64,000 nt of DNA from Sabellastarte sp. h YS-2021 (GCA_964017235.1 OZ024928.1:81029566-81093565); one strand, 5' to 3'; counted from the first letter of the stretch, positions 1 to 11,452 are shown. Translations and numbers: made by a program. Notes: generated by a model from the letters alone, not told the origin.

Positions 1-1661
1 GCCCCACCCTTCTTTTGATGCGTCTGTAAAAATTTGCAGAGCATGTTCTAGTGGATGTAAGGGTTGACCTGTAACCACATTGTCTTCCTCCAGCCACCAT
101 TTCAGGTGTGGGTGGAGTGACTTTGGAATGGGGATTATCTTCTCCAGGGATTCTGGTACCCTCCAATTGTTCTTGAGATGCCACTGTATGGGTCTCATGC
201 GCAGTCTGCCCAAATGTACTTGTTTCTCTGTGGCAGTTAACAGACCGATCAGGGACATTAGTTTCCGGACCGGACAGACTGGTTTTGTTAAGATCTCCAG
301 TACTTTGCTTTGTAGGGTCTGCCAACGTTCTGTGGTGGGTCTGACCCTGCCTTCCCTCAAGTTGAACTGGTAACCTACGAAATTGAAAATTTGTTTGGGT
401 TCCAGCTCTGATTTGTCCTCGTTTACCAGCCACCCCAAATCCCTGCAGAGTAATACCAGATTTTTTGTCTGTTGAAGACAAACCCGGTGGGAGGTGGCTC
501 TGACCAACCAGTCGTCTAGGTACTGGTGGATCCTTATACCTTCTTTCATTGCAAGCCATTTCACCTCTTTGGCTACCACAGTGAATTCCATGGGGGCTGT
601 GGACAGGCCAAAGGGTAGAGCCTTGAATTGGTATGTTTTGTCTTGAATGTGAAAACGCATATACTTCCTGGACTGGCTGTTTATAGGGATGTGGAAGTAT
701 GCGTCTTTGAAATCTATGGAAGTCACCCTGTCTGGAGGGAGGTTCGTATTGTCTCTGGTGTCTCCATTTTGAACAACTGTGTTTTCAAATAGTTGTTTAG
801 TCTGCTCAGATCCAAGACGGGTCGCCACCGGTTGTTGGGTTTGGGGACCAGGAATAACCGGTTGTAAAAACCCAGGGACTGAGGATTTTGAACCACTTCT
901 ACAGCCTTTTTGTCTAACAGCTGATGCAATGCCTCCAACAGGTAGCTGTTCCTGTGAGGATCTACATAGCAGCTTGTTACTGTGGGTTTTCTGGTCAGGT
1001 GAGGTCTGGACCGGAAGGGTAGGATATACCCTTCCCTCAGGACTGATATAACTTTGGGACTGACGCCTAGTGCTGCCCATTTTTCCCAAAACTCGTGCAA
1101 TCTTGACCCTACAGGAGGATTTGTTACAGCAAGTGGGGCATTTGTGACAACTTGAACAGAACTCAATTGACCGACACAAAAAACACCTTTCACATATTTT
1201 ATTGACTCTTGATGTTCGGGCATTACGCCTTTCTTTTGCGGCAACCCTCCTGCAAAAGGTACATGAGAAACAACATGCGATAATACAGTCAAATGAGTTC
1301 CTGTCTTTACATTTTTGTCCACATAACAGTCCACTCCGGTCACCGGTACACCGTTCAAACTTTTCACCACACTTGAAACATGAGGGATCTTCTGACCGGT
1401 TACACTTACAGGAATCAAATTTCCTGTCACATAATGAGCACAGTAATTGTCATTTATACCGCTTCTGTGTCTTGGCCGGTCGCTGGACAAAAGAAGCAGT
1501 ACGACCCCGGTGAGATCTTTGTCCCCGTCTTCTGCCCAGTTGTTTCCATGCAGGTAGACCAGGCTTGCGTTCTTGTTCCGGCTGTTGCTGTTTAGTGGCT
1601 TGGTAAGGGTGGAAACGATGTGGACCCTTATGTGAGGAGCCGGTTGTACGTTTTTCTTCAT
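1..1661 (-). pseudogene. reverse transcriptase region of the DIRS-like element, partial
   Basis: Minus-strand RT segments: GYILPFRSRP, NRLFLVPKPNNRWRP and KMETPETIRTSL lie right of about 720, and HQYLDDWLVRA lies near 495-535, followed by more RT/RNase H-like sequence to the window edge. The order is typical for the DIRS group. A cysteine-rich stretch precedes the RT, between about 1090 and 1400. The region is broken in a few places and is described here only as a fossil. Confidence 0.75.
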
Positions 1662-1667
1662 GGTGCC

Positions 1668-3428
1668 TTATTTCTTCTTCAGCTTTGCTGATAGGTGATC
1701 CGGGAATAAGGCACTCATGTGCAGAGGGGCAGATCTCAGAGCATTCAAGGTGTCCTGTTTGATGCCTGCTTTAAGATAGTCCAGATAACTGTCCCTTCTT
1801 GTGAGGGTGAGATTGGCTACATTGATGAAGACACCTTCGGATAGGTCTTGCATCGTCCTGGCCATTGCTTGGGAGATGCTTTTGTTAAAAGTTACCAGAA
1901 AGTCTAGTTCTTCGACAGCCTGATGGGATTTTCCGGTAGCCTTTCCCTTGCCCTTGTCATTCTGTAAAATTTTAAGTTGAGAAGCCATAGAGTCCTGTAC
2001 TTTGGTGAGGCACCGGGAAAAGGCAGCAGCCTGATTACACATGTACGTTTGATCTCTGGCTGCTCTCTCCCACTTTCTTAAAGTGTCTTGTGTAACAGGC
2101 CTGGAAGCTGGTGCTGAAGGGAGTGACCGGTTAGCAATACGTGGGAAACTGCTGTTGAGACGTGCCGGTTGGTTGGTCCAGGAAGTGACTTTAGATCTGG
2201 AGAATTCCTTCTTCTCAGTATGCATGTCGTACCATTTAAGAGTTCTTGGTGGTTTGACAAACTGGTCCTTGACCAAACCGGAAGTCTCAGAAGCTCTGGA
2301 GGGGTATCCTTCCTGTATAGTAATGTTCAATTTCTCGAACTTCCGGCACAACCAATCGTCTACCGGAACCTTCAGGGACACTTTACCGGGAAGATGAGGT
2401 TTGGTACCGGCAAAGGGGTTGTCATCTTGAGCAGAGGAAGAGGAATCGAATTCCGGCACTTGCTCCCACCCCATAAAAGATCTCACTCCGCGAAGGGTTT
2501 CCCTGTAAGTCTGTTCAGTGCTTAGTTCCTGGTCAGTCTCTGTAAGCTCTTCGCGATCCTGACCTACTGACAGAACTTCAGACAGTTCACCCTCATCGAA
2601 ACTAAGTTCTGGCTGATCACTGAACTGATCTTCCTCTGAAGTAACTTCTTCCGGTTGATCAGTAGTGGGAGGCTGGGTAGTGGGACCTGGGGGCTGAACC
2701 TCGGGTCGACCACTAGTAGAAGCACCAACAGATGAAAAAGCAGCCTGGTCGGTGAGTTGAAGATCTACCCCAGCACCGGGAGCCTCAACAGGCTGGGTGG
2801 CTAGTTTCTTCGCACCGGGGGCCTCAACAGGCTGGGTGGCTGACTTCTTCTTCTTACCGGACACACCGGTAGCAGGACTCTGATGAGTAGAATGTTCAAC
2901 TGGTGGAATAAACGGCTTCTCAGATACCACCACGTTGGAGCTCTGAACCGGTTCCACCGGGAGCTGAAAAGTTTTGGATAAGAAGAGAGCCTCCAGACGC
3001 GTAAAGCGTTCTGACCATTTTTCATCCAAATTCTTCAGGCCAGACTGAAAATCTGGAGCTTTTGGAGGCTTGGAAGTCTTCTTTGGGGATTTGTGAGAGG
3101 TCTTTTTCTTCTTAGGGGTTTCGCCTCGATCACCTGAATCACCCTTGTCACTCTCGACCTTCCCTACCACAGTAACAGTAGACGGGTCAACTAGGGAGGG
3201 AGAGGTAGCTTTCTTCTGAAGTTCTTTCTCTTTTCTTGTTTTATAAGTGGGGGTGGCCAACTGTAGCTTCTGTTCAGCTGTAAGGTTATTGCAAATAGAG
3301 CAGTCCTTCTTTAATACACAATCATCTTGGCCCACACCCTTGTCACGACAACGTGCACACTTCATGTGTGTGTCGAATAAAGCCATCGCGTGGCCACAAG
3401 TCCCTCTTCTCTGTCCAGGGGATGCCAT
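1668..3428 (-). CDS. gag-like ORF of the DIRS-like element (586 aa)
   Basis: Long open frame at the 5' side of the element. The first ~60 residues hold paired cysteines (CARCRDKG, CSICNN) that look like a small zinc-binding segment. A Lys/Ser/Pro-rich and then Glu/Asp-rich low-complexity middle follows, with two copies of a TQPVEAPGA motif. The C-terminal ~200 residues are ordered and are also conserved in the second copy at 24928-26872. Position upstream of the RT and the conserved order fit a DIRS gag-like protein; there is no match to a known capsid that I can name. It is part of a fossil element, not a host gene. Confidence 0.75.
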   Translation of the reverse strand: MASPGQRRGTCGHAMALFDTHMKCARCRDKGVGQDDCVLKKDCSICNNLTAEQKLQLATPTYKTRKEKELQKKATSPSLVDPSTVTVVGKVESDKGDSGDRGETPKKKKTSHKSPKKTSKPPKAPDFQSGLKNLDEKWSERFTRLEALFLSKTFQLPVEPVQSSNVVVSEKPFIPPVEHSTHQSPATGVSGKKKKSATQPVEAPGAKKLATQPVEAPGAGVDLQLTDQAAFSSVGASTSGRPEVQPPGPTTQPPTTDQPEEVTSEEDQFSDQPELSFDEGELSEVLSVGQDREELTETDQELSTEQTYRETLRGVRSFMGWEQVPEFDSSSSAQDDNPFAGTKPHLPGKVSLKVPVDDWLCRKFEKLNITIQEGYPSRASETSGLVKDQFVKPPRTLKWYDMHTEKKEFSRSKVTSWTNQPARLNSSFPRIANRSLPSAPASRPVTQDTLRKWERAARDQTYMCNQAAAFSRCLTKVQDSMASQLKILQNDKGKGKATGKSHQAVEELDFLVTFNKSISQAMARTMQDLSEGVFINVANLTLTRRDSYLDYLKAGIKQDTLNALRSAPLHMSALFPDHLSAKLKKK

Positions 3429-3549
3429 AACACTCCAGAAGAAGATTAAGTATATATAACTTCAAATAAAGTTGAATAAAAAAGGTTGTCTTTAAAACTT
3501 CAAACGTTCCAATCACAGTAGAAAAACACGTCTGTACACTCGTGCGCCA

Positions 3550-3720
3550 AACGAAAAAAGACGCTATGACGTCATTCTGACTAGACAGGAAGTATGCACG
3601 AGGCGACACCTGGCGAATGTACACTCTGACCGGTCCTGCCGGTATTTTATACAGAATGACTTTTTCTGTCGTTTGGCGGGACCGGTCGCGCCGACCGGTA
3701 AAGCAATTGTCCATTGGATA
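3550..3720 (-). repeat. terminal repeat of DIRS-like element 1
   Basis: About 170 bp rich in ACCGGT motifs, ending in CCATTGGATAGGATGTATTAA. The same sequence is found at the right end of the second DIRS-like element (26996-27168) and inverted at its left end (23441-23612). Confidence 0.85.
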
Positions 3721-3735
3721 GGATGTATTAACGCA

Positions 3736-4335
3736 ATAAAATAAAGAAATTACAAGCTTTTACCCCATATTTTTGTGCATGTGCATACTTTTATAGTGAT
3801 ACATTGAGCAGAACTGCCATGTTTTCATTACGACACTTCATAACCTTAATCTCACTTGTCAACAAAAACAATGGAAGAAAAATTTAAAATATTGTACACA
3901 AACCAAAAATCTGAAGATATTACTGATGTTTATCTCATATTCTAACATGACACGGCTGTGTCCGCGATTCTGATTGGCTAAGACGCGAAAATTTGCTCTG
4001 TAAAACCCCGCATAACTTCATTAGTTCTATTTTATCGCTCACAATGCTGCTCCGCAAAAAGAAAACTTAAAGTAACAGCCTGGATTTTTTTAATTAAGTA
4101 AACAAATAATGGTAAATACGATATTCAGGGATTCTTACATTTAAAAATAGAATATACTGATACAAATGTGCTTAAGTTTAAGGACGTTTAACAAAGAAAG
4201 GGTTATTTTATTTTGTTGCTCTTCCAATATTTCAACTGCACCATTCGACAAATAATCTTTACAGAATATTCGTATATTTTTGTACAAAATAGCTTCAAAA
4301 CTAATTTTTATGAGATAATTTTAAAATGTCATGTT
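3736..4335. other. AT-rich non-coding stretch
   Basis: No convincing exon, RNA gene or repeat family was recognised. Presumed intron of the cyclase gene. Confidence 0.4.
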
Positions 4336-4490
4336 AGAATAGAAATAGACAACTCCGAGCTCGGGGTTATAGGCGATTTTACAATGATTAGGGCATTACA
4401 ATCACTCAGGCTTCGCCTTCGTGATCCTAATATCGCTAATCGTTGTAAAATCGCCTATAACCCCTCGCTCGTCGTTGTCTATTTCTATAT
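4336..4490. mobile_element. foldback MITE, 155 bp
   Basis: Two ~54-bp arms (4336-4390 and 4437-4489) are inverted copies of each other with a few mismatches; both carry the GGGGTTATAGGCGATTTTAC core. The centre can form a second hairpin (ATCACTCAGGC / GCCTTCGTGAT). No clear target-site duplication was seen, so the superfamily is unknown. Confidence 0.7.
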
Positions 4491-4922
4491 TTTGTGCATT
4501 TGGGGACCTTTATTGCGATTGTGATGGCAGAAAATGTGGGGTCCTGGAAATAGAATGGTTTTGTATCAAAGGGCTCCCAATATACACATTTTTAACACCG
4601 AACCATCCCTAGTAAATATATCTACAAGGGTACGTACACCAGACAGCTACATACTACAAATGTCAGCTTAATTATTGTACAAACACAAAACTTTCCCCAA
4701 GTGTTGTACATCTAGGCATTTTTTCCTGTATTCAAATTTTTAACATTCATAAAGTTCTTTTATTTCTATCTATTTGGACTGGATTCCAAAAACTGAAGCC
4801 ATGAACAATTTTTGGCACACTCATCTTTCCACACTTTTATTCAACTTCACAGTTCTGTAACCTCCTTACAATTGGGCCCGAATGCAAAAACTGAAGCTAT
4901 AAACTATTCAACTATCACATAC
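4491..4922. other. presumed intron sequence
   Basis: AT-rich. The next exon of the cyclase gene, if it lies close by, could not be recognised here. Confidence 0.4.
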
Positions 4923-5128
4923 CTTCCTATGTTTCTCATCTTTCTGTATCTCCACACCTAATGGCAACCCTGCACAGTGAACCCAAGCTGAGGGGGACAA
5001 GATGACATCTCCTGATTCACAGAACTTCTCAGCTTGGTTCACTGCTTCCACTGCCCGACCCATAGTAACATGGTGACAGAACTCGTTATTGCCAAGATAG
5101 TTGATCAGCACCTCACCTGCACTGATAC
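4923..5128 (-). CDS. ADCY10-like: soluble adenylyl cyclase (ADCY10-like), exon 4 of those visible: end of C1 domain
   Basis: The exon reads GISAGEVLINYLGNNEF...GDVILSPSAW and then ...IQKDEKHRK. It matches the end of the first class III cyclase domain (C1) of soluble adenylyl cyclase, where the human protein has GLAAGHI...MNDVILSPNCW. Acceptor TTTGCAG precedes 5128 and donor GTATGT follows 4923; 206 bp, entering in phase 1 and leaving in phase 0. Compared with remembered human numbering, Val167 aligns with Thr and the bicarbonate-contacting Arg176 with Asn (GRAVEAVN). The enzyme makes cAMP from ATP in the cytosol. The gene continues toward lower coordinates. The sequence-to-family match is strong; the organism's isoform is not known. 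Confidence 0.88.
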
Positions 5129-5564
5129 CTGCAAACAGATGAAAGCTGTAATGGCAAAAACTCAAATCCTTTATCTTTTAACTTAAAACAGACAAACTAT
5201 TTGTTGTCTATCTAGTTGATCATCATCACCTCAACTACTTTGATACCTGTAAACAGATAAACCCTGGGCTTCAATATTCTGACATCCTATTGATACTCAA
5301 AATTCTGGCCTTGATATGCACATTGATTCATCTTTATTTCTCAGAGAAACCACAGTCACGCAAGCAGTACTGTATATTTTCAGCACGTATTGAATAATGA
5401 CAAGGATTGGATTATGCTGTTAAAAAATACTGTGTCCAATGGCTGATATTATACACATCTATCAGAACTCTCACTTTACAGCTTACTTAATCCATACTTT
5501 CGAACTTTTTAAATATATAAGAAATGCTTATGAAAATGAATGATGGAGAAGACAATAAACCTAC
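5129..5564 (-). other. 436-bp intron with duplicated acceptor region
   Basis: Short intron of the cyclase gene. Positions 5213-5262 resemble the real acceptor plus exon start (5105-5145): a TGATCA..CACCTCA..GATACCTG..AAACAGAT pattern occurs in both, about 118 bp apart. The copy would read into a different, quickly closed peptide, so it looks like a local duplication that left a decoy 3' splice site. Confidence 0.55.
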
Positions 5565-5711
5565 CTATTTTCACCCTTAGTGTTACACCAACACTTGTCT
5601 TGTACTTCCCACATTTCTCCTGAATGTTCATAGCACACTGCAGTACATGCACCACAGTGGATTTCATGGTTTTGAAATGTTTTACCTTCCACAGTGTCAA
5701 TATTGCATCAC
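5565..5711 (-). CDS. ADCY10-like: soluble adenylyl cyclase (ADCY10-like), exon 3 of those visible
   Basis: Reads GDAILTLWKVKHF...VVHVLQCAMNIQ...LRVKIG and corresponds to human GDALLALWRV...VVIKCSLEIH...IRVKIG. The Asp of the opening GDA aligns with catalytic metal-binding Asp99, and the Lys of RVKIG aligns with human Lys144, a residue I recall as substrate-phosphate contacting. Both are kept, which suggests an active fold. The acceptor is TTTACTGCAG before 5711 and the donor is GTAGGT after 5565. At 147 bp it is phase 1 at both ends and joins exons 2 and 4 exactly within Gly codons. Confidence 0.9.
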
Positions 5712-6249
5712 CTGCAGTAAACAAGAATACCAAAATCATTCCATAATTAATTTCATAACTAGAGGATCGCTCGCAAAAAAAAAAGATAATGTTTTTGCAT
5801 AGCAAAAACAAAGCGTCCCGAAAAGGATATAAAGGTGAGTGCTAAAGTATTAAGAAAATCCTTCGTTTCTAGCCTTATACTGTTGTGGCAACCAAAGTCA
5901 GCGCAGTCTGCTCTATCTAGCACGGTTTTCAAGATATAAGCATTTTTGTGTTTTGCAAAAAATAAAAAAATTAAAAATGTCCGCTATATTTGGCGAGACA
6001 AAAATATTTTGAAAATTGGCATGGCTACTCTGCAGAGATACCCAGCAGGTCCAAAATTTTGTTGAGTTCACTCCATATAGCACGGTTTTCGAGATATAAG
6101 CATTTTTGTGTTTTGCAAAAACTTTGAATATTCAAAATGGCCACCATTTTTGGGGAGACAAAAATTTTTGTCAAGACCACTGCCGTGGTGTGTATCTCCC
6201 GCCGAGCATTAAAGCATTAAAGAAATAGCTTTTCCGAGATATTCACAAT

Positions 6250-9200
6250 TTTTCATTTTCGTGTGTGAAAGGTCTTCCAAAAGTAGGTGAATGAGTTATT
6301 TGAGAAAAATTGGCTATCTGCAATACTATTAAGAGATAATTCACATTTACTCATTTTGAGTAGGTGAATAATTATCTATGGGTCTGAAACTTCAAGCGAA
6401 AGCTCTCCCAAAAGTAGGTGAATGAGTTATTTGAGAAAAATTGGCTATCTGCAATACTTTTAGAGATAATTCGCATTTACTCATTTTGAGTAGGTGAGTA
6501 ATTAGCTATGGGTCTGAAACTTCACCATGTGAAAGCTCTCCCACAAGTAGATGAATGAGTATTTGATAAAAATTGGGTATCCGCAATACTTTTACAGATA
6601 ATTAGCATTTACTCATTTTGAGTAGGTGAATAAATAGCTATAGGTCTGAAACTTCACAGAGTGAAAGCTCTCCCAAAAGTAGGTGAATGAGTTATTTGAG
6701 AAAAACTGGCTATCTGCAATACTTTTAGAGATAATTCACATTTACTCATTTTGAGTAGGTGAATAATTAGCTATGGGTCTGAAACTTCACCAAGTGAAAG
6801 CTCTGCCAAAAGTAGGTGAATGATTTATTTGAGAAAAATTGGCTATCTGCAATACTTTTAGAGATAATTCGCATTTACTCATTTTGAGTAGGTGAGTAAT
6901 TAGCTATGGGTCTGAAACTTCACCAAGTGAAAGCTCTCCCAAAAGTAGGTGAATGAGTTATTTGAGAAAAATTGGCTATCTGCAATACTTTTAGAGATAA
7001 TTCGCATTTACTCATTTTGAGTAGACGAGTAATTAGCTATGGGTCTGAAACTTCACCAAGTGAAAGCTCTCCCAAAAGTAGGTGAATGATTAATTTGAGA
7101 AAAATTGGCTATCTGCAATACTTTTAGAGATAATTCGCATTTAGTCATTTTGAGTAGGTGAGTAATTAGCTATGGGTCTGAAACTTCACCAAGTGAAAGC
7201 TCTCCCAAAAGTAGGTGAATGAGTTATTTGAGAAAAATTGGCTATCTGCAATACTTTTACAGATAATTCGCATTTACTCATTTTGAGTAGGTGAGTAATT
7301 AGCTATGGGTCTGAAACTTCACCAAGTGAAAGCTCTCCCAAAAGTAGGTGAATGATTAATTTGAGAAAAATTGGCTATCTGCAACACTTTTAGAGATAAT
7401 TCGCATTTACTCATTTTGAGTAGGTGAGTAATTAGCTATGGGTCTGAAACTTCACAGAGTGAAAGCTCTCCCAAAAGTAGGTGAATGAGTTATTTGAGAA
7501 AAATTGGCTATCTGCAATACTTTTAGAGATAATTCACATTTACTCATTTTGAGTAGGTGAGTAATTAGCTATGGGTCTGAAACTTCACCAAGTGAAAGCT
7601 CTCCCAAAAGTAGGTGAATGAGTTATTTGAGAAAAATTGGCTATCTGCAATACTTTTAGAGATAATTCGCATTTACTCATTTTGAGTAGGTGAGTAATTA
7701 GCTATGGGTCTGAAACTTCACCAAGTGAAAGCTCTCCCAAAAGTAGGTGAATGAGTTATTTGAGAAAAATTGGCTATCTGCAATACTTTTAGAGATAATT
7801 CGCATTTACTCATTTTGAGTAGACGAGTAATTAGCTATGGGTCTGAAACTTCACCAAGTGAAAGCTCTCCCAAAAGTAGGTGAATGATTAATTTGAGAAA
7901 AATTGGCTATCTGCAATACTTTTAGAGATAATTCGCATTTAGTCATTTTGAGTAGGTGAGTAATTAGCTATGGGTCTGAAACTTCACCAAGTGAAAGCTC
8001 TCCCAAAAGTAGGTGAATGAGTTATTTGAGAAAAATTGGCTATCTGCAATACTTTTACAGATAATTCGCATTTACTCATTTTGAGTAGGTGAGTAATTAG
8101 CTATGGGTCTGAAACTTCACCAAGTGAAAGCTCTCCCAAAAGTAGGTGAATGATTAATTTGAGAAAAATTGGCTATCTGCAACACTTTTAGAGATAATTC
8201 GCATTTACTCATTTTGAGTAGGTGAGTAATTAGCTATGGGTCTGAAACTTCACAGAGTGAAAGCTCTCCCAAAAGTAGGTGAATGAGTTATTTGAGAAAA
8301 ATTGGCTATCTGCAATACTTTTAGAGATAATTCACATTTACTCATTTTGAGTAGGTGAATAATTATCTATGGGTCTGAAACTTCACCAAGTGAAAGCTCT
8401 CCCAAAAGTAGGTGAATGAGTTATTTGAGAAAAATTGGCTATCTGCAATACTTTTAGAGATAATTCGCATTTACTCATTTTGAGTAGGTGAGTAATTAGC
8501 TATGGGTCTGAAACTTCACCATGTGAAAGCTCTCCCACAAGTAGATGAATGAGTATTTGATAAAAATTGGGTATCCGCAATACTTTTACAGATAATTAGC
8601 ATTTACTCATTTTGAGTAGGTGAATAAATAGCTATAGGTCTGAAACTTCACAGAGTGAAAGCTCTCCCAAAAGTAGGTGAATGAGTTATTTGAGAAAAAC
8701 TGGCTATCTGCAATACTTTTAGAGATAATTCACATTTACTCATTTTGAGTAGGTGAATAATTAGCTATGGGTCTGAAACTTCACCAAGTGAAAGCTCTGC
8801 CAAAAGTAGGTGAATGATTTATTTGAGAAAAATTGGCTATCTGCAATACTTTTAGAGATAATTCGCATTTACTCATTTTGAGTAGGTGAGTAATTAGCTA
8901 TGGGTCTGAAACTTCACCAAGTGAAAGCTCTCCCAAAAGTAGGTGAATGAGTTATTTGAGAAAAATTGGCTATCTGCAATACTTTTAGAGATAATTCGCA
9001 TTTACTCATTTTGAGTAGACGAGTAATTAGCTATGGGTCTGAAACTTCACCAAGTGAAAGCTCTCCCAAAAGTAGGTGAATGATTAATTTGAGAAAAATT
9101 GGCTATCTGCAATACTTTTAGAGATAATTCGCATTTACTCATTTTGAGTAGGTGAGTAATTAGCTATGGGTCTGAAACTTCACCAAGTGAAAGCTCTCCC

Positions 9201-10130
9201 AAAAGTAGGTGAATGAGTTATTTGAGAAAAATTGGCTATCTGCAATACTTTTACAGATAATTCGCATTTACTCATTTTGAGTAGGTGAGTAATTAGCTAT
9301 GGGTCTGAAACTTCACCAAGTGAAAGCTCTCCCAAAAGTAGGTGAATGATTAATTTGAGAAAAATTGGCTATCTGCAACACTTTTAGAGATAATTCGCAT
9401 TTACTCATTTTGAGTAGGTGAGTAATTAGCTATGGGTCTGAAACTTCACAGAGTGAAAGCTCTCCCAAAAGTAGGTGAATGAGTTATTTGAGAAAAATTG
9501 GCTATCTGCAATACTTTTAGAGATAATTCACATTTACTCATTTTGAGTAGGTGAGTAATTAGCTATGGGTCTGAAACTTCACCAAGTGAAAGCTCTCCCA
9601 AAAGTAGGTGAATGAGTTATTTGAGAAAAATTGGCTATCTGCAATACTTTTAGAGATAATTCACATTTATCCATTTTCAGTAGGTGAGTAATTAGCTATG
9701 GGTCTGAAACTTCACAGAGTGAAAGCTCTGCCAAAAGTAGGTGAATGAGTTATTTGAGAAAAATTGGCTATCTGCAATACTTTTAGAGATAATTCGCATT
9801 TACTCATTTTCAGTAGGTGAGTAATTAGCTATGGGTCTGAAACTTCACAGAGTGAAAGCTCTGCCAAAAGTAGGTGAATGAGTTATTTGAGAAAAATTGG
9901 CTATCTGCAATACTTTTAGAGATAATTCGCATTTACTCATTTTGAGTAGGTGAGTAATTGGCTATGGGTCTGAAACTTCACCATGTGAAAGCTCTTCCAA
10001 AAGTAGGTGAATGAGTTATTTGAGAAAAATTGGCCATCTGCAATACTTTTAGAGGTAATTCGCATTTACTCTTTTTGAGTAGGTGAGCAATTAGCTATGG
10101 GTCTGAAACTTCACCAAGTGAAAGCTCTTT
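6250..10130 (+). repeat. 133-bp satellite array, about 29 copies, higher-order structure
   Basis: The unit starts GTGAAAGCTCTCCCAAAAGT and contains ATTTACTCATTTTGAGTAGG. Spacing between equivalent points is 133 bp (for example 6794 to 6927). Variant units recur at 798 bp (7021 and 7819) and about 1993 bp (6531/8524; 7021/9015), showing 6-unit and 15-unit higher-order repeats. No coding content. Confidence 0.95.
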
Positions 10131-11090
10131 GGGATAGCTGCTCTGCAGAGATACCCTGAAGATAAAAAATTTCGTTGAAATCGCTCTATGTAGCACGGTT
10201 TTCGAAATATTAGCATTTTTGTGTTTTGCAATTTTTGCGCAAAAATTCGAAAATTCAAAATGGCCGCCATTTTTGGCAAGATAAAATTTTTTTGAAAATT
10301 GGCATGGCTACTCTGCATAGATTCCCTGTGGGTCAAAAATTTCGTCGAAATCACTCTATCTAGCACGGTTTTCGAGATATAAGCATTTTTGTGTTTTGCA
10401 ATTTTGCGAAAAATTCGAAAATTCAAAATGGCCGCCATTTTTTGCGAGAAATTTTTTGTTTGAAAATTGGCAGCTACTCTGCAGAGATACCCTGTGGGTC
10501 AAAAATTTCGTCGAAATCGCTCTATCTAGCAGGGTTTTCGAGATATAAGCATTTTTATGTTTTGCAATTTTTGCGAAAAATTCGAAAATTCAAAATGGCC
10601 GCCATTTTTGGCGAGATAAAAATTTTTTCAAAACTGGGATAACTACTCTGCAGAGATACCCCGCGGTTCAAAAATTTCGTCGAAATCGCTCTATCTAGCA
10701 CGGTTTTTGAGATATAAGCATTTTTGTGTTTTGCAATTTTTGCGAAAATTTCGAAAATTCAAAATGGCCGCCATTTTTGGCGAGACAAAATTTTTTTGAA
10801 AATTGGGAAAAGTACTCCGCAGAGATATCCTGCGGGTCAAAAATTTTGTCGAAATCGCTCTATCTAGCACGGTTTTTGAAATATAAGCATTTTTGTGTTT
10901 TGCAATTTTTGCGAAAATTTCGAAAATTCAAAATGGCCGCCATTTTGGGCGAGACAAAAATTTTTTGAAAATTGGCAAAAGCACTCCGCAGAGATACCCT
11001 GTGGGTCAAAAATTTCGTCGAAATCGCTCTATCTAGCACGGTTTTCGAGATATAAGCATTTTTGTGTTTTCCTTATTTGGAAAATTCGTA
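10131..11090 (+). repeat. ~167-bp tandem repeat, about 6 copies
   Basis: The unit contains TCGAAATCGCTCTATCTAGC, ATATAAGCATTTTTGTGTTT and CAAAATGGCCGCCATTTTTG. Spacing is 166-169 bp. Related units occur at 5860-6200, 22980-23400 and 63400-63850. Confidence 0.92.
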
Positions 11091-11452
11091 ATGATTAATT
11101 AATCATTAATTACTCGGCCATTTCTTGACCAATCAATGCCAAAATCTAATGATTTCCAGATTTTAATAGAATGAAAGTATTTGCCAAGTTTCAGGTGAAT
11201 TGATAAAATTCCTTTCAAGTTATCATCCGGACAAGCTTCCCCATCGAAAAAAGACATTTTTGGTCATGTGACCTCTCTGATTGGTTGAAATGTCACTGCA
11301 GCATATTCAAAAAAATTCCCCAAGGCTACTGCCTAAACCTGACAAATTTGAAAAGAATCCGCCTAACGGTTACAGAGTTATAAGGAAAACAAAATGCGGA
11401 GCCGGCGGAGCCGGTGGAGCCGGCGGAGCCAGAAGCTCTCCCATGCACAAAC

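Larger units (their letters stand above)
1..3735 (-). mobile_element. DIRS-like tyrosine-recombinase retrotransposon, partial (fossil)
   Basis: Retroelement read on the minus strand. From right to left it shows a terminal repeat (about 3550-3720), a gag-like frame and a reverse transcriptase region that continues past the window edge. The RT has the DIRS-type YLDDW active-site block (near 495-525) and the NRLFLVPK block. The terminal repeat recurs at both ends of the second element at 23441-27168, in inverted orientation at its left end, which fits the inverted termini of DIRS elements. No LTRs, integrase or protease were seen. The gag-like frame looks whole and the RT part is broken in a few places. 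It probably lies in a downstream intron of the cyclase gene. Confidence 0.85.

Noticed and set aside
80-373. Plus-strand ORF of 97 aa
   Set aside because: It is a shadow of the minus-strand RT region of the DIRS-like element.
6250-10130. CRISPR-like regular repeats
   Set aside because: The whole 133-bp unit is conserved with no unique spacers, in a eukaryotic intron.
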